Positions 58,801 to 64,000 of a stretch of 64,000 nucleotides of DNA are shown here, piece after piece. Source of the stretch: Symsagittifera roscoffensis (taxonomy: Eukaryota > Xenacoelomorpha > Acoela > Convolutidae). The translations under genes were made by a program, and so were the position numbers. Below the pieces are notes generated by a model. The model ran no database searches. It had not been told where the DNA came from and saw nothing but the letters and a program-made list of their open reading frames with translations. The first letter of the stretch is position 1, and every line of letters starts with the position of its first letter. The stretch spans positions 44,691,095 through 44,755,094 of the forward strand of contig NC_087071.1 of NCBI RefSeq assembly GCF_963678635.1, given 5' to 3'.

Positions 58801-61766
58801 AGTCCATCCGGGAGATATGCATATCCCGGAGACAACGCAAATACTACTCTCAATGTCACTTTGTTGAATGATCCCTCCTTTGTCGCGTCTACCACTTCAC
58901 CCATTGACTCCAGGATGTCTTTTATCGCGGGCCATACTGCGTTTTCTGCTGTTGCAGGATCTCTGAGCCTGCTCAGAAAACCTCTACTGTGTAGATGGTC
59001 ATTGATGCCAGCAAACACAATCGTTATCGGGTTCATCTCTGTCTGCCTCTGTACCCCTATAGCCAATGACACTGATTGCAATAGGTCTAGGTCAACTGCG
59101 GCCAGCATTATGACGTCCGGCCAAAACAAAGACTTGGAGGTGTACACGAACTCTGAATTCGCTACTACCATGATTTTGGCCTTTCTCATCTCTGCTTTGT
59201 CGTAGGCGGCGAAGATGGTCTCATCTTTCTTTATCGCTGTCAATCCGCCATATCTCTGGGCATCACCCTCTTGGTTCACTAGTTTTGGGTACACTCTCTC
59301 CTTCACATGACCAGGTGGTGTCGTCAATTGCCTAAATATCTTTACGTGTTGTCCAATCGGCGCTCTCGCCGTCAGGAATCTTCCTGGCCTTTCTTCACGA
59401 TTCCTCTCATCATGGTTCAATCTCACATCTTGCAACGGTCTTGCATTCACAGGTCCTATTGTGTTGTTGGAGGGCAGTCCCTCCAAGTCGGCAAATCTCA
59501 AGGCCGTCGTGGAGCTGAAATTTATGCTAGCGGCTATCAACCAGTCTACGCCGGTTATCGAGTACAATCTGCTGACGGATAGCGTCGCTCCATTCAGCAT
59601 CCTCCTTGCATCTTCGATGAAGCTCACTCTCTGTAGGTCCAGCTTCATTAGTTCTTCTTTGTATATATGCCAAGGAGACGGTATGGATCGCGACCACATC
59701 AATGAGCCTCTGCTCGGTCTTTCCTCTCGACTGGTACTCGTCGTCTCCGATCTAGTGTCCGATCTAGATGTGCCGGCTACTTCTTCGATTGGTTGATTGA
59801 CAGGTCCTATCCTTCTCCTAGGATGAATTGTTCTCCTCATCGGTGCCTCTCCCAACCGATCCTGTACATCTGTTCTTCGACCTGGTTCACTGGAGCTTTG
59901 TTGCCGGTAATTTATGGCGGCTGGGACCGTACCCAAGCGTGTTTCCAGGTTAGGAGGCACAAAGGTGGTGATCACCGTATCACTCACCGTTCCCTCTTCC
60001 TTCAGCACTCCTGTGTCAAAGAGTTCTGCTTCCAGCTCATCCAACCGTTCTTGGAAGACTCGATTCAACCAAGCTTGTCCTTCGACACTGTCGAAGTGGA
60101 TGCCATCTGTGGTCAGTCTGGCTTGATCCATGGCTCTCAATTCATGTTCAATGTCCATGAGGATCATTCTTCCGGCATTTCTATTTGCTAGGTTTCTCAA
60201 GATGTTGTTCCATCTCATGACTCCCTCGTTGTGCCTTCTTCCTGATACTGTCAGGCTTCTTGTGTTCATTGGCACAGTGCAAACGGTCAGTACCGCGCAA
60301 CTGAACTTCTGCCAGAGAGTAGTAAACAAACACACCATCATTGCTTCCCACAGTGCTTCCTGCTCATCTGATCCTCTGGAGATGTCATTCGTCCCAACTA
60401 AGATCATCACATTGGGTATCTTCCCTGGATTCATCAGCTCCACCATGCGATATAATTGGGCAATCGTCGCGCCTCCAAAGGCCATCACCGTGGTGACCCA
60501 CGAGGTCCTCAAATTCGACAGCACTCTGACTAAGCTGTCTCCCAATATCAGGTGAGATGTCCCGAGTGGTGGTTGCTGCAGGTTCACAGCCGGGCTCCAG
60601 GTAGCTCGATTGAAGCAGGCTCTCGGATCTGTCTCCGGAACTCCCGTGAAATTATACTTTAATTGATTATTCTTCTGCACGTCCATTACACGAGACACTT
60701 TCTTCGCTGGCATCTTCCTTACTTTTCTCTCTGTGATCTTCGAACTCCCCCTGAGTGGCGTCACGTCACTTATCCCTTGTCTGATTATTGTCTGGGAGAG
60801 TTGTACTCTGCCCGTATCGTCAATCGTTCCATAGGGTGCAGTCACCCCGGAACCTGGTGCATTCTTGTTAGCGACCAATCGTCCAGCGGTCTCTATCAGT
60901 TTTCTCACTGTCTGTTCTACGACGGGATCACCCAAGGTGTCACTAGGATCCGGGATTGTTACTCGGTTCGTCTCTGCTGGAAGCCGTGTCTCCGTTGTTT
61001 GACTCATTTCTCGAGGTGTCAAGAGCTCCATCGGGGACTGCCCACGAGGAATATCCCTTGCAGGTATCACTTTCTCAATGGACGTCGTCAACGCCACCTG
61101 CTCCGATCGCTCTTTGTATTCCTGCCTTAAGCGTTCGATCTCTTGACCCTGCTTTTTGTTGCAGTCTTCAAACAACTTTCTCCACATGTCCCGGTCTTCC
61201 TCCATCGCCAGCATGGTCTTCGTCATATCGTTTAACTCCTTCTTCGTACTTCTCAACTGATCGTTCATCTCGTCCAGATCTTGTATGGTTTGGTTCGTCT
61301 GAACCTTCTGTGTTACTTTCGCCCCTTTTGGTGGCACAGCTGCTCTCAGTGGTGAACCAGACGAGGTCGCCTCGCTGTTCATCTCCCGATGCATCCTCGT
61401 CAGCCCAGGTTTGGGCTTGGAGGGCATTGGCATCTCACCTGGTTGGTAAGTCCTAGAACTTCCCAACCCAGGCTCATTCGCCAAGTCACTCCCTGAGAGA
61501 GCCCCGTTTCTCCACCTCATCACTCTCATGTTCGGGCGGTCTAGTACTCCTCTTTCTCCATATGCTGCCATCAACAGGACTTCCGTGGGGCGGTCCCCAC
61601 GGTTGTCGTGCCCCAAGATGTTAATCAGGGCGGTCAGCAACATGACCACCTCTGGGTCCTCCAGAGCGAAGTCTCGTTCGATCAGCCGACGATAGATCGC
61701 ATCTACCATCGGTCCTACATATGCCTCTGCCAGGTCCATCAATTCATCCAGGTTGAAATTGTCCAT
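52821..61766 (-). CDS. Giant 2,981-residue ORF3 with SGNH/GDSL-type hydrolase domain
   Basis: One uninterrupted frame of 2,981 codons; the ATG has A at -3 and G at +4. Residues 160-225 look like coiled coil. Residues ~404-575 are an SGNH/GDSL hydrolase: GDSL (Ser411) block I, GG at 431-432 for block II, GTND (Asn460) block III, and DGIH (Asp554, His557) block V, so the whole catalytic set is present. A second SGNH-like segment at ~863-1010 keeps AGIND (block III) but has ANS instead of GDS. Residues ~1050-1640 are helical and unassigned. A low-complexity acidic stretch (~1645-1775) and basic patches (SPRRRR, AKRKR) separate a C-terminal half of about 1,200 residues with no recognised domain. 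There is no signal peptide and no clear membrane anchor, so it is not an ordinary envelope. It occupies the env position behind pol. Function of the unassigned parts is unknown. Confidence 0.85.
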   Translation of the reverse strand: MDNFNLDELMDLAEAYVGPMVDAIYRRLIERDFALEDPEVVMLLTALINILGHDNRGDRPTEVLLMAAYGERGVLDRPNMRVMRWRNGALSGSDLANEPGLGSSRTYQPGEMPMPSKPKPGLTRMHREMNSEATSSGSPLRAAVPPKGAKVTQKVQTNQTIQDLDEMNDQLRSTKKELNDMTKTMLAMEEDRDMWRKLFEDCNKKQGQEIERLRQEYKERSEQVALTTSIEKVIPARDIPRGQSPMELLTPREMSQTTETRLPAETNRVTIPDPSDTLGDPVVEQTVRKLIETAGRLVANKNAPGSGVTAPYGTIDDTGRVQLSQTIIRQGISDVTPLRGSSKITERKVRKMPAKKVSRVMDVQKNNQLKYNFTGVPETDPRACFNRATWSPAVNLQQPPLGTSHLILGDSLVRVLSNLRTSWVTTVMAFGGATIAQLYRMVELMNPGKIPNVMILVGTNDISRGSDEQEALWEAMMVCLFTTLWQKFSCAVLTVCTVPMNTRSLTVSGRRHNEGVMRWNNILRNLANRNAGRMILMDIEHELRAMDQARLTTDGIHFDSVEGQAWLNRVFQERLDELEAELFDTGVLKEEGTVSDTVITTFVPPNLETRLGTVPAAINYRQQSSSEPGRRTDVQDRLGEAPMRRTIHPRRRIGPVNQPIEEVAGTSRSDTRSETTSTSREERPSRGSLMWSRSIPSPWHIYKEELMKLDLQRVSFIEDARRMLNGATLSVSRLYSITGVDWLIAASINFSSTTALRFADLEGLPSNNTIGPVNARPLQDVRLNHDERNREERPGRFLTARAPIGQHVKIFRQLTTPPGHVKERVYPKLVNQEGDAQRYGGLTAIKKDETIFAAYDKAEMRKAKIMVVANSEFVYTSKSLFWPDVIMLAAVDLDLLQSVSLAIGVQRQTEMNPITIVFAGINDHLHSRGFLSRLRDPATAENAVWPAIKDILESMGEVVDATKEGSFNKVTLRVVFALSPGYAYLPDGLKFVYAMVALLSEGKYDVIISAPNRMIEMENLRPLKAELPAVWSDISNAMRGFKDHALHMLVLDGVLGLELSNFSRQLKLKPGIDDDHRVITAMSNDLWFRAMEVASEDTRRKNSLETRAHLEAMVLRTKPEANQWLHLNPRVAALGADAFQQGPVMITKIYAYLLKEVNLAENAGEKTAEFVNRMCQITLETFWTQEVKGQEGFERTDSMLEGLGAGWTASFLAKVYPKVSHYLIKEFLQAVVKVSIVELIALFVTFGAENFVKGPVILLTDGIQNLRLDGLLTLIAITHGNLGGLMKLARCPEQMKERVRNLDMKKSTDSWNKIRDLRHTLIQYLLQQNRFGTGEDETIEREEDVRRHVGGMPLLTDLSLAMRIDPLALIRGVTEFVTVIYGPAVTFAFPDVKVEAYRRSVLHLNLISAVDGSTLNWCEQHALRELMSEDLLFAKISEPEMTVINFDDHFCDRMGEVERGHIEVFPKLWNLRPYDKTNGEMTRVPRLTAAYHKVREETKDWGDYKKLPEAIPEFPLIRRMLLGAVSVVQTPRLRAFETNERRVGNFSATMDPYFVGRNAAVLQYTRFAYTDQATRRRISNAATPKPEGFDEEWRGLGLTPMRMRGRTELPEASVILTSVRKEMKAAGVLQTRIFLAPFGCEEIKVVHGEEEDKSAGTLLIPRFQEEADNDKQGPSNSNRDKSEGDDGQGGNRQTEEPMQQDQAGGEDDRASTGGTSSLDFNIFSDLENNADTLETTEPADEGISTLEPPSAFEEMKRNLPESSSPGNTRNNDQRILMESPRRRRIEASARVPFLGTLPEEEWEVHHRDHESRTGCKLDRVAFMEEVWTVIQSYGTQSILKTGLNQPLMREVLDKLDECEGRLSELLIGSATDESEANSPIKMTPQDNEGEVVYLSRTRRGTMRSKMVIDKINAMKMKLGSRVMPRRIGKTKVDSEISMKAGNSAKRKRVEEVMDLGQGDYQLSGTDRILTDIAMVPPILMAGIKSTGYKSKRSDRTLTGATLEMEILSQCGESKMRDFKPSPMNHGKGSVAGQLTPVEYNRLTVSETVSIDEPTGGYMEMLEYRNSARGYVVALEDEKAMEGYLEMMLQGTTLKQKAYGTLASSDVEAETIEQLVSLPWKAVVLRYFEEEMRTTPRIHALVAVPYVRTELQLRLAWCMMGLTREEYDSEERKRSKEEKVFLMTNLRDLIVQEGAAVACAKLRDALCFIRFLIEQISVPALSTCVKMLKEGDERTKAMFLLAMLDMQQSKPMRVNMKEPEELEPMKKIDEIRRFSNKELRLTKESMGALPKSSEYCGPIKKKSYSYVSGIIGIAYNSFLSEDIRDCFFDYEQAVLLRFWTSRIVTIKSVNNPQAKLGLVLEEEVTAPSVPKSDKRVEFGLGFSDELLRTSLMAVWELMKPSWCPSPNADSILRATQDIQRELNADCNLRDLNIIYNVMITASKSNGEDRVELPGWGPEDWVKPGSCLAEVCGLEGHVCGSLDCVKTLEKQHKQLTVLFGNVVMKARTETELIADCHGGTDVNLVTALGFYSMFGSLESLLNLEQKHEMVTAISVEVFPGVLQTEQKYIGKWREAIETEMNIRHSETYCRPSGARYLVGSMLAPMCKSKYPVHFVAVDVKSTRTIVDQAFSVPKCVRLARMSEKSYELLCKIFSAVPERTKEELESILGKKFMGYVSGNFSDFEKQKQRGSTVTDYNAVDENDEIHRVMMEVEPLLEASGKRNWRSIMLTHDEFPCHCLLQTWWYPKRSNLVLIWDSGELLSMGLPDSSQPITIVIVGVMMAIRWLEAHVRENNRQEAPTREQLQKLDCLKDLDLFETMCKVLNIPMEVKKIWARKRLMPWFRANMTAWLYEYAKKHMSKHGRVYSEYQLDIGAGAFKRAFVTHRNAVTTAVKRISRTSERSGNEKAEMLKEDLERNVTLCLHNSFCRNRESNVDPLPCCKQRVEEQKCWRTASNSVRIVNDVLQDTETESAESVSQEEEMEH
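60093..60557 (-). other. SGNH/GDSL hydrolase domain within the giant ORF
   Basis: This segment encodes residues ~404-558: GDSLVRVL, AFGGATIAQL, ILVGTNDISRG and TTDGIHFDS, the four blocks of the SGNH superfamily (esterases, lipases, O-acetylhydrolases). Ser411, Asn460, Asp554 and His557 are all present, so it may be catalytic. SGNH/GDSL esterase-like domains are known in the ORF1 of some LINEs, but I do not know of them as a standard part of Ty3/gypsy elements. Substrate unknown. Confidence 0.8.
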
Positions 61767-62172
61767 ACTGTTCTTTCCAAGTTTGATTTGATTTCGATTT
61801 CAAGTTTTGACTCAAGTGAGCAATTAAATGATCAATCAGGATCTAGAAAAGAAATCACGAATGTCACACTTGTCAATTTCACCTTAACATACATCGTTAA
61901 AATTTGCTTAAAGACAGTTCAGATAAAAAGATATTTATCCTAAAATTTATTAAAATCAATTGGTCTCTAAAATTTTGGAATTCGACCTAAGATTGGACAG
62001 TCCAAACTTTGGATCTATTCCCAAGATCGTCTTTTAGTTTTTCATGGTCACTAACCCCTACTTGCCCATGATCTTAATAACCTAACACATAACATAACAT
62101 AACGTAACATAACACACATATCACATATTACATGCAGCTTGGTCTTTGGCCTAACACCCTCTCGCACATCAC
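61767..62172 (-). other. Intercistronic gap between pol and the giant ORF
   Basis: The 406-bp gap is AT-rich and non-coding and includes an (ACATA)n-type microsatellite at about 62083-62120. A spliced or subgenomic RNA would be needed to express the downstream ORF, as for env in retroviruses; no splice acceptor can be assigned with confidence. Confidence 0.5.
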
Positions 62173-64000
62173 TCAGCCTATACTTAAGTAATATTTCTTA
62201 TGTAGATACACTTGTATGCTCGTATCAGAGAATATCACGTGTACAAGCGCGTACAATTCCCGAGGATGCAGTCTTCCTCTATTTGGATCGTACACTGGAA
62301 GCGAAAGCTCCTTCACGTCCATTTCCACAAGGAAGTCCCTCAGCCTCGTCAAAGACAAGACTAGGTTTTCTGGGTCCACGTGCTGCTTCTCTGTCGCCCT
62401 CGTTACCAAGAAGCATAAGTACTTTCCCGGTATCTGCGACACCGCCGGGGGTAAGGCTGCTACGCCCCCTATCCCTGGTCTTTGCTTCCAAAGGAATTCC
62501 ACGTTTTTATATTCCCTCTTAAAATCTGCCGCTAGCGCCGTCCTAAAACTCATGTCTGCGGTGATAGCTACCGCACATGTTCTGTTTGTGAGTATGAAAT
62601 CACTGTCTGTTAGTATTATGTTACTAGAATATTCATTTGGTAAATTAAAATATGACTCAACTACCCTGCCTATGTCAGGTTTCTTAGGTTCTTCACCTGT
62701 TTCTGCTTCTAAGTTTCCTGTTTCTCTTGCTATTCTCAATTTTTTTATTATCAAGTTTTCAGTGTGGGTAAGTCCTACCCCCACTCCCCGGACAAAAATA
62801 TCCATCGGCGTCCCCGTCGATCGCATACCGGGTATTAAGTCAAGATTAGAAGCTGGAATGAGAAGTTGTCCTTCCTGGGCAGCCCAGGAAGGATCATCTC
62901 GTTCGGTCTTAATGTATTTCGCGCTTTCGCGATCTACGTCTTGAATCGTAACGCTGGTCTTTTCAGGGTCTGATGTCATTTCGTTCAGCCACTCTAAGAC
63001 ACGCAGGTTCGTCAGGTCTTGTTCATTTGACTGCTGTTGCTCATCGTCGAACTCCACCTCGGGTTTCGACCAGTCGTCAACCCACTCATCGTTGTGATCA
63101 TCGACTATGTCAATGTCCTGTGACACTGTTATTTCCTCTAAACCCACTACTTCCTCCACTATTTTCTTTAGATCTATCCTATCCACTACAAAGTCGTCAC
63201 CGTAAGGATTGTATTTCTTTCTTAGTCTCGTCCCGTCTTTCTGACGAGTCTGCATCGTGAACGGAAGATCTGGTTCCATGTTCTTGGGAACCTCTGTCTG
63301 TTCGGAATCCTGCCAATCTTCCTCTGCGTAGGGCAAGGTTTCATCGTCCGCTTCGATCTGTTCGTTTGGATCCAGGTCCAATGGTGTATCCGTACCTTCC
63401 TCTACGACTTCGTTTCCATCGTTCTTCTCCCTGGTGCCTTTTTCATTGACCTCACAAGCAGGATCCATCATTAGATAATCCCCTTCTTCCATGTCTGCAG
63501 GTATACACCAGTCTTCTGTCGATGGATTGTGTGGCTTGATGTTCTCGTAGTGGGCGGCTCGGCCAGTACTCAGTCTATAAAAGCGTCCCTCTTGGTGCAC
63601 CTCTGTAATCATGAAGGGTCCCCTCCACTTCTTCAGAAGCTTTTTTGTCCCTTTCGGTGGTATAACGTTCTGAAATACCCATACGTAGTCTCCCACCGAG
63701 TAAGCCTTTGCACCAGCTGCTTTCTTGTCGAATCTTTTTCTCTGCCTTGCCTGTGCCTGCTGAGTGTTTCGTCTACACAAGTCGTTCAACTCCTGTTGGC
63801 GTCTGATCACATCCCTCACGTAGACCTGTGGGGATGTTTTCTTTCCCTCATACTCTGGGTAGAAGAATGTCAAAGGTAAAGACTTCTCGTGTCCCGTCAG
63901 CATCATGTGTGGACTGACTCCAGTGGTGGAGTGTTGCGTGCTATTATAAGCTCCCATCACCTGTGGAAGGTATCTGTCCCAATCGGTCATGTACCTGGAA
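62173..64000 (-). CDS. Ty3/gypsy Pol C-terminus: integrase tail, acidic linker, macrodomain-like end (5' part outside window)
   Basis: The frame is open to the right edge, so the Met at 63990 is internal. It begins with the end of the integrase core and its C-terminal domain: WDRYLPQVMGAYNSTQHSTTG, SPHMMLTGHE, then RQRKRFDKKA, VGDYVWVF, LKKWRGPF and EGRFYRL, all typical of Ty3/gypsy integrases. Next comes an acidic, low-complexity linker of roughly 270 residues. The last ~150 residues resemble a macrodomain. The stop is at 62173. Most gypsy Pol proteins end soon after integrase or in a chromodomain, so both the linker and the C-terminal domain are unusual. Confidence 0.85.
   Translation of the reverse strand, partial: SRYMTDWDRYLPQVMGAYNSTQHSTTGVSPHMMLTGHEKSLPLTFFYPEYEGKKTSPQVYVRDVIRRQQELNDLCRRNTQQAQARQRKRFDKKAAGAKAYSVGDYVWVFQNVIPPKGTKKLLKKWRGPFMITEVHQEGRFYRLSTGRAAHYENIKPHNPSTEDWCIPADMEEGDYLMMDPACEVNEKGTREKNDGNEVVEEGTDTPLDLDPNEQIEADDETLPYAEEDWQDSEQTEVPKNMEPDLPFTMQTRQKDGTRLRKKYNPYGDDFVVDRIDLKKIVEEVVGLEEITVSQDIDIVDDHNDEWVDDWSKPEVEFDDEQQQSNEQDLTNLRVLEWLNEMTSDPEKTSVTIQDVDRESAKYIKTERDDPSWAAQEGQLLIPASNLDLIPGMRSTGTPMDIFVRGVGVGLTHTENLIIKKLRIARETGNLEAETGEEPKKPDIGRVVESYFNLPNEYSSNIILTDSDFILTNRTCAVAITADMSFRTALAADFKREYKNVEFLWKQRPGIGGVAALPPAVSQIPGKYLCFLVTRATEKQHVDPENLVLSLTRLRDFLVEMDVKELSLPVYDPNRGRLHPRELYALVHVIFSDTSIQVYLHKKYYLSIG
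62200..62628 (-). other. Macrodomain-like (TARG1/OARD1-type) C-terminal domain of Pol
   Basis: Residues ~455-597 of the visible Pol read NRTCAVAITADMSF, LAADFKREY, GGVAALP, YLCFLVTR, LSLTRLRDFL, ELSLPVYD and VIFSDTSIQVYL. Strand order and motif spacing follow TARG1-type ADP-ribosylglycohydrolase macrodomains. The glycine-rich G-A-G loop is replaced by SFRTALA, and the usual G-C-G-x-D-R-L motif appears as DPNRGRL, so ligand binding or catalysis may be altered or lost. The call rests on pattern recognition alone. Confidence 0.6.

Larger units (their letters stand above)
51313..64000 (-). mobile_element. Giant Ty3/gypsy-like LTR element, 3' portion (at least 12.6 kb)
   Basis: In element orientation (right to left) the window holds the end of pol, a 406-bp gap, a 2,981-codon third ORF, a non-coding 3' region, a purine-rich tract (GAGGAGGGAGG, complement of 52414-52424) and a candidate 3' LTR. 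The 5' LTR, gag and most of pol lie beyond base 64000. The whole block is visibly richer in G+C than the rest of the window. Both long frames are uninterrupted, so the insertion is young or was recently active. Typical gypsy elements are 5-10 kb; this one would exceed 15 kb once the missing pol and gag are added (inference). Confidence 0.75.

Noticed and set aside
52821-61766. Envelope glycoprotein interpretation of the third ORF
   Set aside because: No signal peptide, furin-like site with fusion peptide, or C-terminal membrane anchor is visible; hydrophobic runs are short and scattered.
52792-61943. Many + strand ORFs of 60-240 codons
   Set aside because: They are antisense shadows of the giant minus-strand ORF, rich in Ser/Leu as expected for complement of a Glu/Arg-rich frame.
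62083-62120. Telomere-like repeat
   Set aside because: The (ACATA)-type repeats are short and internal to the element; they do not match known animal telomere units.

Overview
The window is AT-rich nuclear DNA from a multicellular animal. It has many short exons with GT-AG introns, a large secreted modular glycoprotein gene, tRNA-derived repeats and several retrotransposon classes. I cannot name the species. An SCO-spondin-type architecture and this repeat mix fit a marine invertebrate; tunicates, cnidarians and other lineages remain open.

Region 1 (about 90-32,730, minus strand) is one large split gene. I resolve 47 coding exons with consistent reading phase, giving at least about 2,200 residues. 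The order is signal peptide, EMI, three VWD-C8-TIL assemblies (an extra TIL-like segment precedes the third VWD), a Cys-rich linker, LDL-receptor class A repeats, then a tandem series of unrecognised modules of roughly 120-180 residues bounded by cysteines. This is the N-terminal architecture of SCO-spondin. The 3' end lies beyond base 1. Its introns hold decayed tandem copies of exon edges, a ~225-bp foldback element, tRNA-derived SINEs and dispersed repeats.

Region 2 (about 32.7-41.4 kb) has no convincing gene. It is a graveyard of AT-rich dispersed and tandem repeats, many related to repeats inside the introns of region 1.

Region 3 (41.4-51.0 kb) holds retrotransposon remains: a 751-codon Ty1/copia-type RT-RNase H reading frame lacking gag and the integrase core (+), a heavily decayed LINE (+, about 44.4-47.1 kb), a 5'-truncated and frameshifted LINE (-, 47.4-49.1 kb), and a short frameshifted coding fragment near 50.8 kb.

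Region 4 (about 51.3-64.0 kb, minus strand, visibly richer in G+C) is the 3' part of a very large Ty3/gypsy-like element. A Pol C-terminus (integrase tail, then a long acidic linker, then a macrodomain-like end) runs off the right edge. After a ~400-bp gap comes an uninterrupted 2,981-codon ORF in the position where env normally sits, then a purine-rich tract and a candidate ~1.1-kb LTR. The giant protein has an SGNH/GDSL-type hydrolase domain with all catalytic motifs, a second eroded SGNH-like segment, coiled coil, acidic and basic linkers and about 2,000 residues I cannot assign. This element is the best candidate for an undescribed system in the window.
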